A stretch of 49,704 nucleotides of DNA. It comes from Lujinxingiaceae bacterium (GTDB lineage: Bacteria > Myxococcota_A > Bradymonadia > Bradymonadales > Bradymonadaceae). Shown piece after piece: positions 42,004 through 49,442 of the stretch. The notes below the pieces were generated by a model. That model made no database searches. It was given only the letters and a program-made list of their open reading frames with translations, and was not told the origin of the DNA. Position 1 is the first letter of the stretch. Each line of letters begins with the position of its first letter. The translations under genes were made by a program, and so were the position numbers. The stretch spans positions 1 through 49,704 of the forward strand of contig JACCWM010000203.1 in assembly GCA_013697635.1 (NCBI GenBank). The letters run 5' to 3'.

Positions 42004-43566
42004 CTAGAGATTAAGCAAGTGCGCCGGGACCTTTACGATGAACGCGTCGAGGCGATCGCCGCCCACGTTGCTCGTCCAGATGAAGTACTGGCCGGTCACG
42101 TCGATGTTGCCCTTGGGCATCTTGGCGTAGTCGTTGCCGCCGCCGGATGCGCTCAGCTCGGTCATCACCGGTGCGACGACCAACGTGTTGAGCGAGCCGT
42201 CGAGCGGGAAGCAAACGATCTCGTTGGAGCGCGCGCGCCCGGTCGCCGAGGTGACGTTGCTGCCACAGGCGTATTGCTGCTCGGGCGCAACGTCGGCGCG
42301 GGCGTTGCCATGGGCGATGTGGTTTGGGCCACCGCCGATGCTCGTCCAGGACTGATTCTCATAGACGTGCGGCCCGACGAGCGGATCGTTGTCGAACTTC
42401 CACAGGCGCGTGGCAAAAGGTTTGCCATAGTTATCCGTGGCAACCATGTAGCCAAAGCCGATGTCGGAGTGGCCGCCGGCGCCATCGGGATCGAACAGAT
42501 GCGTCTCCACGCCTTCTTGAAGATCGATGATGCGATTGTCCTCTCCCTGTTCACCGTCGATGTCTTCCTTCATCAGCAGCCAGCGCCCGCTCTTGTCGAT
42601 CTGGCACTCGTCCATGCCACGGCCAAGGTGGGGGAAGTAGTGAAGGTCGTCCTTGTCCTCGACGTAGACCACGCAGCCGAGCATCGCGTAATCGCTCGAG
42701 CGTCGAAGCGTGGCGGCGTGTACGTTGTCGTCGACGCTCGAGCTCATCTGCCAGAGGTAGTGTCCGGCTCCGTGTTCGGCGGCCGCGTCGAACACCGTCT
42801 CGTAGCTATGATTGAGCACGTCCCAACGTCGCATCGCCGATCCGTTGTTGGTGTACAACCTGGTCGGGGCCGTCGCGCTGAAATACCAGCCCTCGGCGCT
42901 GGCTGCCTGGTGGGCGCCTCCAAGCAGCGGCCCAAGGTTTTTGACCTCGTCGGTGAGCTTGTTGAAGCTAAAGAGTGTGGGCCCGGTGCCGCCGCGCTCC
43001 GAATTGAGGCCAATGAAGATGTACATGATGTCGCTGCCTACGTGGTTGTTCATGTTCGCCCAGTAGGAGTAGCCCACGTAGTTGACGCAGTCGGTGGCGC
43101 CGCTGCAGTCGCTCTCGTTGGTGATGCGCACGCCCGTGGTGTTGTAGGGCGCCGGGAAGGTGAAGGCCCCGCGCTCGGGAATCAGCGCGCGCAACGTCTG
43201 CGAGCTCGGCGGTGTGCGATCGGGCGTGCTCGTGCTGAGCTCGACGAAGCCGCCCGCAAAGGGATCTTGGAGCGTGGCATCGGGTTGCCCATCGGCATCG
43301 CCATCGGGTTGGCCGTCAGTGTCGGGTTGGCCGTCGGTGTCGGGTTGGCCGTCGGCATCGGGTTGGCCGTCGGCATCGGGTTGGCCATCGGTATCGAGGC
43401 CAGTATCGAGGCCAGTATCGAGGCCAGTATCGAGACCGACATCGAGATCGGCCGCGCACCGGGTCTGGCCATCGCAACGCTTCGGTGCCTCCGGATCGGA
43501 GCTGCAAGCGCTGACGAGCAAAATCGCGGCGAAGCATAGGGCGCGCTTGGTGGCCAAAACTCTCAT
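42004..43566 (-). CDS. Lipoprotein with repeat spacer and beta-propeller-like body
   Basis: This 520-aa lipoprotein has a lipobox (LVSAC, Cys21) and then a repetitive spacer with GLDT x4 followed by six DGQPD units. A large body follows with regularly spaced Trp/Tyr/Asp strands ('SYWANMNNHVGSDIMYIF', 'TLFSFNKLTDEVKNLG', 'MRRWDVLNHSYETVFDA', 'DNRIIDLQEGVETHLFD'). The body resembles a 6- or 7-blade propeller. 'ECQIDKSGRWLLMKEDIDG' and 'DVTGQYFIWTSNVGGDRLD' repeat the 'd..G.y......' blade end of TolB/WD40-like proteins. Function is unknown; ligand display is inference. AGGA lies 7 bp before ATG 43566. It is alone on its strand between the M23 and pirin genes. Confidence 0.78.
   Translation of the reverse strand: MRVLATKRALCFAAILLVSACSSDPEAPKRCDGQTRCAADLDVGLDTGLDTGLDTGLDTDGQPDADGQPDADGQPDTDGQPDTDGQPDGDADGQPDATLQDPFAGGFVELSTSTPDRTPPSSQTLRALIPERGAFTFPAPYNTTGVRITNESDCSGATDCVNYVGYSYWANMNNHVGSDIMYIFIGLNSERGGTGPTLFSFNKLTDEVKNLGPLLGGAHQAASAEGWYFSATAPTRLYTNNGSAMRRWDVLNHSYETVFDAAAEHGAGHYLWQMSSSVDDNVHAATLRRSSDYAMLGCVVYVEDKDDLHYFPHLGRGMDECQIDKSGRWLLMKEDIDGEQGEDNRIIDLQEGVETHLFDPDGAGGHSDIGFGYMVATDNYGKPFATRLWKFDNDPLVGPHVYENQSWTSIGGGPNHIAHGNARADVAPEQQYACGSNVTSATGRARSNEIVCFPLDGSLNTLVVAPVMTELSASGGGNDYAKMPKGNIDVTGQYFIWTSNVGGDRLDAFIVKVPAHLLNL
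43278..43445. repeat. 18-bp and 12-bp tandem repeats inside CDS
   Basis: Six imperfect 18-bp units (encoding DGQPD plus A, T or G) and four 12-bp units (encoding GLDT) stand next to each other in the spacer of the propeller lipoprotein. All are in frame, so copy number can vary without loss of the protein. Confidence 0.85.
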
Positions 43567-43676
43567 ACAAAAATCCTGTGGGTCATAAATTCAATTCATT
43601 ATTTGTGCGGGCGGAAACTCTCTCATCAGGTGACTATAAGTAATGGCTTGTCCATGAATCGCCGTCAAGCCGACCT

Positions 43677-45269
43677 TCAGGTGGGCTCTTCTCTGGAACC
43701 GTCGGCGTGTCGGGCAAATCGGCCGTCGCCTCGCCCATGAACCGGGCCGTCGTCTTGCCAAGGCCATCCGCCAAAGCCCGTGCTCTGGAAGTCGGCATAG
43801 GCCTGACGAATCTCATCTTGTGTGTTCATCACGAAGGGGCCGCGCTGTGCCAGGGGCTCGTCGATCGGGCGGCCCTGGAGCAACAGGACCTCGGTCTGGG
43901 ACGCTCCCGCCACCAACACCAGCGGCCCATTTTCCTCGAGCTCGATGCGGTGGTTGTTGGCGACCTGGCGCTCGCCGGCGCGCAGGCCGGCGCCGCTGTG
44001 CACGTAGAGCGAGCGCAGGGTGCCCGGCAAAACAGGGGGCAGCTCAAAGCGTGCCCCGGGCTCCATGCGAATCGCCCAGATCGCGACGTCGTTCTCAACG
44101 GGCGTGGCCCAGGAGTCGGGCGGCGGCGGCTGCGGCACAACCCCTTTGTAGCGCCCTGCTGTCAGGGTGAGCTCGACCACGCGGCCGGCCTCGTCGTGCT
44201 CGACGACGCGCGGAATCTTCTCGTTCCAGAGCATGGTGAAGTGCGGGTCGACCATCTTGTTCTTGCGCGGCAAGTTGAGCCAGATCTGAAAGAGCTCGAG
44301 AGGATTGGGCTGGTCGGCGCGAAGCAGGGGAAACATCTCGGCGTGTTGGATGCCGTGCCCGCTCGTGAGCCATTGCACGTCGCCGCCGCCGTAGCGCGCC
44401 GTCGCCCCCATGGAGTCCGCATGATCGAGCATGCCCGTGCGCACCACGGTCACCGTCTCAAATCCGCGGTGGGGGTGCCTGGGAAACCCCGGAATCGCGC
44501 GACCGTGGTACATGCGCCAGTTGTCACGGCCCTCGAAATCGCGGCCCAGGTGGCGCCCTTCCAAGGAGCGGTTGGGGCCCATGTTCTCGTTGCCCTCCGG
44601 GTAGTCGTCTTGATGGTAGGCACAGAACAAAAACGGGTCGGTCGTCTTCCAGTTCATCCCGACAATCGGAGTGACAGCCTTGATGTTCGCCGCAGCCTGC
44701 GCGCCCTGGGCTGTTGCTGGCGAGGGCGGCGTCACAACGGCGGCCGGCCGATTCTCACGCTCTATCTTGGAGCACGCTTGCAGTGGAAGCAGGCCGGAGA
44801 CGGCCAGAATTTTAAGGGCCGTGCGCCGCTCGATCACACGACTCCCCACGCGCCCCGGCGAGACCTCCGAGAGCATGAGCTTTTGGCCAAGCCGGTCGTC
44901 GACCAGGTGAAGGCGCTGCCCGCACGCGTCGTGCAGCTCCCATGCTGCGAAGACGAGCTTTGCGATCTCGGCGCCCGGCGAGTGCTCAGTCATCGCCTCA
45001 CGAAGCGCCTCGAGTCGCCGCACGACTCTGGCCGAGGCGGGAGGAGCAGGCACACCAGCGAGCAGGCAGCTGAGCGAGCCGGCAATCGGCAAGCGTCCCT
45101 TATCACCGAGCTTCAGAGAGGACTTCGGCGCATCGAGCAAGGCATTGAGCACCCAACCGACGCCGTGCCAGACTTCCTCAAACGCCCAAGAGAACTCCTC
45201 GAAGGTCAAATTCTCCGTGGCCTCGTCCAGGTAGGCCTTGCCTCGCGCCAGGGATTCTTCCGGCTTCAT
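43677..45269 (-). CDS. Pirin family protein with N-terminal helical domain and internal Tat/lipoprotein-like signal
   Basis: This is a 530-aa protein. Residues about 205-500 are a pirin bicupin. The first cupin carries the metal ligands in 'FPRHPHRGFETVTVV' and 'LTSGHGIQHAEM', and the second cupin is degenerate. Pirins are iron-binding and some act as quercetinases or redox regulators. Residues 1-130 form a helical domain of unknown family ('FEEFSWAFEEVWHGVGWVLN'). Between them, at about 146-166, lies 'VIERRTALKILAVSGLLPLQAC', broken here as ERRTALKIL and LPLQAC, which looks like a Tat signal with lipobox. If translation starts at ATG 44876 the pirin could be exported; with ATG 45269 (GGAG, 7 bp) it should stay inside. 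The arrangement is unusual. Confidence 0.8.
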   Translation of the reverse strand: MKPEESLARGKAYLDEATENLTFEEFSWAFEEVWHGVGWVLNALLDAPKSSLKLGDKGRLPIAGSLSCLLAGVPAPPASARVVRRLEALREAMTEHSPGAEIAKLVFAAWELHDACGQRLHLVDDRLGQKLMLSEVSPGRVGSRVIERRTALKILAVSGLLPLQACSKIERENRPAAVVTPPSPATAQGAQAAANIKAVTPIVGMNWKTTDPFLFCAYHQDDYPEGNENMGPNRSLEGRHLGRDFEGRDNWRMYHGRAIPGFPRHPHRGFETVTVVRTGMLDHADSMGATARYGGGDVQWLTSGHGIQHAEMFPLLRADQPNPLELFQIWLNLPRKNKMVDPHFTMLWNEKIPRVVEHDEAGRVVELTLTAGRYKGVVPQPPPPDSWATPVENDVAIWAIRMEPGARFELPPVLPGTLRSLYVHSGAGLRAGERQVANNHRIELEENGPLVLVAGASQTEVLLLQGRPIDEPLAQRGPFVMNTQDEIRQAYADFQSTGFGGWPWQDDGPVHGRGDGRFARHADGSREEPT

Positions 45270-45361
45270 ACGTGGTCTCCGTTCAGTCTTGGTGATGCTG
45301 CGCCAACCCGCAGGCGACTAACAAAATGGCCGAGATCGTCAAGAATTACAAACCTCGTGTC

Positions 45362-45379
45362 GGGGTGCCAGGGCACCCG
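45362..45379. repeat. Inverted repeat in divergent promoter region
   Basis: GGTGCC and GGCACC stand two bases apart, and the arms extend to TCGG(G)GTGCC/GGCACCCGA with one bulge. It lies in the 205-bp space between the pirin and RCC1 genes, about 100 bp from each start, so it could be an operator for either gene or a hairpin in a leader. Confidence 0.4.
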
Positions 45380-45474
45380 ACTCGCCCGCTGGACAGCATT
45401 TCGGATTCTGGGTAGCGTGAGTCGGCGCAACGGTTCGTTGCAGGACATCCAGGAGTTGGATCGGTTGGGGCGCC

Positions 45475-46863
45475 ATGCTCCTGGGGCTGCTCTTTGTGGC
45501 AGGATGCTCCGGGCCTTCCGGGTCGGCCTGCGCGGTCAAGTCGGACTGCTTCAGCCAGGAGAGCTGTGTCGATGGCCGCTGCCAGAGCGTCGTCGTTTCC
45601 AAAGACGCATCTTCGGATCCCAGCACAGCCGATGTCAGTGGCGCCGATGTAAGTAGCGCCGATGCCCCGGCGCAGGGCGATGCCGACGGTGGTCAAACGC
45701 CGAGCTGCGAGGCGGTGACGCAATGCATCCATGGCGACGGTTGCTGCCCGCAGTCCTGCAGCCACCTCAGCGATACGGACTGCCTGCAGGTCGAGGAGAT
45801 CGCCGCCGGCGCCCAACATAGCTGCGCCAGGCTTCTTGACGGCAGCGTCCATTGCTGGGGTTGGAACGAGTCCGGCCAGCTCGGCGATGCCACGCTGCAG
45901 GTGCGCCGCCGCCCGACCCTGGCCGTGGGCCTGGAGCCCGCCCTGGAGATCGCGGCCGGCTGGAGCTTTACCTGCGCTCGCCATGCCGACCTCGGCGTGA
46001 GCTGTTGGGGGCATAACTCATTGGGACAGCTTGGCCAGCCAGTTTCTGGCGGAAGCTCGTCTGCACAGCGCATCGACGGTCTTGTGGCCGTCGAGATCAC
46101 CACCGGCAACCAGCACGCCTGTGCGCGACTCGGAGACGGCACCGTCCAATGCTGGGGCGACAATCGCTACGGCCAGCTTGGTGACACCACCAAGACGTCG
46201 CGCCACACGCCCGGGCCCGTTGCAGGAATCGTCAACGCCGTCGAGATCGCCGCCGGGGGCCTGCATACCTGTGCGCGCCTGGCCAGCGGGAGCGTGCAAT
46301 GCTGGGGCCGCAACTTCTGGGGCCAGCTCGGCGACGGAACCGACGCCACGGCCGAGACCAACGAAGACCTGGCCGACAAGACAAGCCCCGTCTCCGTGCG
46401 CAACCTGAGCACAGCCGTCGAGATAAGCGCCGCCTTTCACCACAGCTGCGCCCGGCTAGCCGATCACAGCGTGCAGTGTTGGGGGAGCAACGAGCACGGC
46501 AAAATCGGCGCACCCTTGGCGACCTCCAACCGCAACACCCCCCAGACCGTGCCCGGCTTGACCCGCGCCAGCGAAGTCGCCACAGGCCGCCATCACACCT
46601 GTGCCCGCCTCTCCGATGGCACTGTATGGTGCTGGGGCCTCAACGCGCAGGGTCAACTCGGCGACCAGACACTGGAGAGCCGCCGCACACCCGCCCCGGT
46701 GCCAGGCCTCAACACCGCAGCCGGGCTCGCCGCCGGCAACGGCCACACCTGCGTGCGCCTCACCGACGCCAGCGCCCGATGCTTTGGCGACAACATTTAC
46801 GGACAATTGGGCAACGACACCACGGCGGAGCAAAGCAGCCAGCCCGTCGAGCTCGCTTGGTAG
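45475..46863 (+). CDS. RCC1-repeat lipoprotein
   Basis: This is a 462-aa lipoprotein. The short hydrophobic start 'MLLGLLFVAGC' reaches a lipobox (Cys11). A Cys-rich module and an Asp/Ser/Ala spacer follow, then about seven RCC1-type blades, each with 'CWGxNxxGQLG' (for example 'VQCWGDNRYGQLGD', 'VWCWGLNAQGQLGD') and 'GxxHxCARLxDGSV'. RCC1 folds are seven-blade propellers used as binding platforms. Cysteines recur in every blade, so the propeller is probably disulfide-braced outside the cell. The signal lacks a basic start: the frame upstream reads Arg-rich without ATG/GTG/TTG until a stop at 45418, so a non-standard start or an atypical signal must be assumed. The function is unknown. Confidence 0.82.
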   Translation: MLLGLLFVAGCSGPSGSACAVKSDCFSQESCVDGRCQSVVVSKDASSDPSTADVSGADVSSADAPAQGDADGGQTPSCEAVTQCIHGDGCCPQSCSHLSDTDCLQVEEIAAGAQHSCARLLDGSVHCWGWNESGQLGDATLQVRRRPTLAVGLEPALEIAAGWSFTCARHADLGVSCWGHNSLGQLGQPVSGGSSSAQRIDGLVAVEITTGNQHACARLGDGTVQCWGDNRYGQLGDTTKTSRHTPGPVAGIVNAVEIAAGGLHTCARLASGSVQCWGRNFWGQLGDGTDATAETNEDLADKTSPVSVRNLSTAVEISAAFHHSCARLADHSVQCWGSNEHGKIGAPLATSNRNTPQTVPGLTRASEVATGRHHTCARLSDGTVWCWGLNAQGQLGDQTLESRRTPAPVPGLNTAAGLAAGNGHTCVRLTDASARCFGDNIYGQLGNDTTAEQSSQPVELAW

Positions 46864-46946
46864 CACCTCGATTCAAGGGCCCGCTAAATTTACGGATCGC
46901 TGAACCGACGAATCTGGTTCTTCGGCTGCTCACCGCCGGCGGCGAC

Positions 46947-47210
46947 GTGGCCAACCGGGCGCTGGCCGCTCTGCGCCCTGGCGTTGAGCCTGAGCCCCAA
47001 GCGCGACCAGACGTGCAGGTGCGTGGCTACGATGGCGACGTCGACGCCGAGGTGATCGAGCGCCTCAACGCACGCATCGAGGCTGGCCCTTTCAAGGTCC
47101 ATGTTGCCCAGCGCTTTCCCCTCGACCAGGCCGCCCAAGCGCACCGTGCGCTCAACGAGCACTATCTGGGCAAGCTGCTCTTGCGGGTGAACGGGCGCAG
47201 CCGAGACTGA
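46947..47210 (+). pseudogene. 3' remnant of zinc-type alcohol dehydrogenase / quinone oxidoreductase
   Basis: A frame open to the TGA at 47208 ends in a block typical of the C-terminus of medium-chain dehydrogenases: 'VIERLNARIEAGPFKVHVAQ', then 'FPLDQAAQAHRALNEHYLG' and 'KLLLRVNG'. In full-length proteins this is preceded by some 250 residues with the GROES-like and Rossmann domains, which are missing here; the frame upstream belongs to the antisense/shadow of the RCC1 gene. It is therefore a truncated gene (about 87 codons from GTG 46947), left by deletion or rearrangement. The remainder of the 375-bp space on either side shows nothing else. Confidence 0.7.
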
Positions 47211-47238
47211 CCCATCGCCTGGAGGGGGCCCGGGCGGA

Positions 47239-47910
47239 TTACTTCTTGGTCGCGAACCAGATCACATGGCGGCGCCCGCGCGTGCCGCTGGCGTGAATGG
47301 ACTTCGTCTCAACCCGAAATCCCGTCTTCTCGAGCCGGCGCGCGAACGTCTTTTCTTCGGACACCGACCAAACGGCGAACATGCCGCCGGGCTTGAGCGC
47401 GGCGTGGGCCGTGGCCAGGCCCTCGGGTCCGTAGAGCGCGTTGTTGGACTTCTTGGTCAGCGCCTCGGGGCCGTTGTCGACGTCGAGCAAGATGGCATCC
47501 CAGTGGGCTCTGTGCAGGGCGATGCAGTTGACCACGTCGCCGTCGTAGATCTCGACGCGCGGGTCGTCCATCGGCCGGCCGGCCGCGTCGCCCAGCACGC
47601 CGCGGTTCCATTTGACGACCGCCGGCACGAGCTCGGCCACCACGACCTTTGCGTCGGACTTGAGCGCCTTGAGCGCCGCGGCAAGCGTAAAGCCCAGGCC
47701 CAGCCCGCCGATCATCACCTGGGCCGCGGTGCGGTTCGCGATCGGCGCACAGCCCACCTCCCCGAGCGCGTCCTCGGAGGCATGCCAGCGCGTGCTCATC
47801 AGCTCTTGGCCGTTGATGCGGATGACCATGTCGCGGTCGTGGCGGTGCAGCGTCAGCAGGCCTTCTTGGCCGGGGATTTCGGATTGGTCGAGCAGTTCCC
47901 AGGGTTTCAT
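47239..47910 (-). CDS. Spermidine synthase-like / class I SAM-fold protein
   Basis: This 223-aa cytoplasmic protein has a spermine/spermidine synthase-type Rossmann fold: motif I 'VMIGGLGLGFTLAAAL' (about 66-81), acidic turn 'VVVAELVPAVVKWNR' and motif II 'DAILLDVDNGPEAL', followed by 'LKPGGMFAVWSVSEEK'. It lacks the long N-terminal beta domain of real polyamine synthases, so aminopropyl transfer is not assured. Proteins of this length are often annotated simply as spermidine synthase-like or methyltransferase. ATG 47910 has AAAGG 8 bp upstream. It is the third gene of a minus-strand operon with the hydrolase 11 bp upstream. Confidence 0.82.
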   Translation of the reverse strand: MKPWELLDQSEIPGQEGLLTLHRHDRDMVIRINGQELMSTRWHASEDALGEVGCAPIANRTAAQVMIGGLGLGFTLAAALKALKSDAKVVVAELVPAVVKWNRGVLGDAAGRPMDDPRVEIYDGDVVNCIALHRAHWDAILLDVDNGPEALTKKSNNALYGPEGLATAHAALKPGGMFAVWSVSEEKTFARRLEKTGFRVETKSIHASGTRGRRHVIWFATKK

Positions 47911-47921
47911 CGCTTTGGCCT

Positions 47922-48755
47922 TTAGGGGAAGTAGGGGGACTGGGTCGCCAAAAAGCTGGCGAGCGCTGCGTGGTAGGCGGGATAAGCGCCGACGTCGTTG
48001 TGGCCGGCGGCGGCGATGATCGCAAGCGTGCTGCGCTCGCCGAGCAGGGCGTGCAGCTTGTGGCTGTGGCTTACCGAGATCAGCTCGTCGCGCTCGCCGT
48101 GCACGAGCAGGATCGGCATCCGGGCCTTGGGCAGCTTGGTGGCGCTGTCGAAGCGAAAGCGCAGCAGCAAACCCGGCAAGAGAAACGGGTTGAGCTCCTT
48201 GGCCAGGGCGACGAGGCTGGTGAACGGGCTCTCCAAGATCAGCGCGCGCGCCAGGCCGACGTTTGCGGCGAGCTCGGAGGCGACGCCGGTGCCGATCGAG
48301 CGGCCGTAGATCACAATGTCGGCGGCGACAATGCCCTGGCCGACCAAGTAGTCCCAGGCGGCCTGAGCATCGTGGTAGAGGCCGGCCTCGCTGAGGCTGC
48401 CCGAGCTCTTGCCGTAGCCGCGATAATCGATGATGAAGGTGTCCAAGCCGAGCCTGGTGAAGTCCGAGGCGACGTCTTTCCAGGTGCGCAGGCTGCCGGC
48501 ATTGCCGTGAAAGTAGAGCACGGTAGCGCGGCCATCGCCCGGCGCGCGCGACCAGATCGCGTTGAGGCGTTCGCCGTCGGCGGTCTCGAAGAAGTGCTCT
48601 TCCTCGTGGTCAGCCAGGGCGAACGCATAGTCGGCAGGCAGGCGCTCGGGAAAGAAAATGAGCTTGGATTGCAGCAAGGTGATGGCGATGAGAATGCTCG
48701 CGGTGAGAAGGAAAACCAGGGCGAGCGCGCGCAAAATGCGCGTGTTCAATCCCAC
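47922..48755 (-). CDS. Alpha/beta hydrolase with N-terminal anchor (BEM46/YfhR-like)
   Basis: This is a 277-aa serine hydrolase. An uncleaved N-terminal helix ('ALALVFLLTASILIAITLL') is followed by 'QSKLIFFPERLP', the family's standard opening. The fold has the oxyanion strand 'VLYFHGNAG', the nucleophile elbow 'IYGRSIGTG' (Ser in GRSIG), acid Asp in 'LVHGERDEL' and His in 'AAGHNDV', so the triad is complete. Members include YfhR and the BEM46-like group; substrates are mostly unknown, possibly esters or lipids at the inner membrane. The GTG start at 48755 overlaps the end of the upstream gene by 10 bp, which supports co-translation. Confidence 0.9.
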   Translation of the reverse strand: MGLNTRILRALALVFLLTASILIAITLLQSKLIFFPERLPADYAFALADHEEEHFFETADGERLNAIWSRAPGDGRATVLYFHGNAGSLRTWKDVASDFTRLGLDTFIIDYRGYGKSSGSLSEAGLYHDAQAAWDYLVGQGIVAADIVIYGRSIGTGVASELAANVGLARALILESPFTSLVALAKELNPFLLPGLLLRFRFDSATKLPKARMPILLVHGERDELISVSHSHKLHALLGERSTLAIIAAAGHNDVGAYPAYHAALASFLATQSPYFP

Positions 48756-49399
48756 GCGTACGAGGCCGAGAGGCCGGTGACCTCACCAAAGGTGGGAATG
48801 AGCGTGACGCCCGGCGAGGCGTCCGGGGCCGACACGCGACTCCAGGTAAAGCCGTGCTCGAGGCCGTCGAAGATCGTCGAGGCGATGTGGCCGAGCATGG
48901 CGATCGAGAGCCCGATCGAGACGACCTGCGAGATGCGGCCCAGGGTTGGCGAGGTGGTCTCGAGCAGGTTGACCTCCGGGTTCTGCCAGGTGCCATAAAG
49001 ATCGGAGGGCGGCTCGAGCACGATGTGAGCGAACTGCGTGCCGGCATAGATCAGCGAGGTGACGATCAGCGAGACGTTGGGGCCGGCGTCGAGAAAGTAG
49101 GGGATCAGCAGCGCCGGGTAGACGAGCAGGCTGCCGGTAAAGGGAGTGACCTGAGCCTTGAAAGGAAAGCCGCTGTGATTGGAGCGCAGCACGTGGTCGA
49201 CGTGATGCATGGCACCAAAGCCTATCGTCGTGAACAAGAGCACGTCGCTTCGTCGATAGGGCACCGACCACCAGCCGCCTTGCGCGCTTTCCACGACCGG
49301 AATCGGCATCGGTGGGTCCTCGACGCCGTCCGAGGCGAACGCCGGCAGGCTGAGAACGAGCATCAAGGTCAAACTCACTACGAAACGTGCAATGCGCAT
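48746..49399 (-). CDS. Exported membrane protein of unknown function
   Basis: This 217-aa protein has a signal peptide ('LTLMLVLSLPAFAS', cleavage near residue 22) and then about four hydrophobic stretches: 'DVLLFTTIGFGAMHHVDHV', 'GSLLVYPALLIPYFLDA', 'VSLIVTSLIYAGTQFAHIV' and 'ISQVVSIGLSIAMLGHIA'. Several His residues lie in or next to the helices ('MHHVDHVLRSNHSG', 'QFAHIV', 'MLGHIA'), which could bind metal or heme, but this is only a pattern. I do not recognise the family. ATG 49399 is supported by GGGAG at 4 bp; the extension to 49468 is not. It is the first gene of the operon with the hydrolase and SAM-fold protein. Confidence 0.72.
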   Translation of the reverse strand: MRIARFVVSLTLMLVLSLPAFASDGVEDPPMPIPVVESAQGGWWSVPYRRSDVLLFTTIGFGAMHHVDHVLRSNHSGFPFKAQVTPFTGSLLVYPALLIPYFLDAGPNVSLIVTSLIYAGTQFAHIVLEPPSDLYGTWQNPEVNLLETTSPTLGRISQVVSIGLSIAMLGHIASTIFDGLEHGFTWSRVSAPDASPGVTLIPTFGEVTGLSASYAWD

Positions 49400-49442
49400 G
49401 GCGGCTCCCGGAGGTCGATGGCCTGTTAACTGGGGGCCGATT

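Noticed and set aside
43278-43445. Possible CRISPR or satellite array
   Set aside because: Units are 12 and 18 bp multiples of three without spacers and encode a lipoprotein linker.
41584-43539. 651-codon plus-strand frame opposite the M23 and propeller genes
   Set aside because: It spans two real minus-strand genes with a lipobox and M23 motifs; low-complexity Gly/Val/Ile repeats near its end are the antisense of the DGQPD repeats.
43707-45656. 649-codon plus-strand frame opposite the pirin gene
   Set aside because: Antisense shadow; the pirin metal motifs on the other strand are intact.
46299-46863. 5' part of a 303-codon plus-strand frame as a full dehydrogenase
   Set aside because: Before about 46,900 the frame is an Arg/Pro-rich shadow of the RCC1 gene; only the last part resembles a dehydrogenase.
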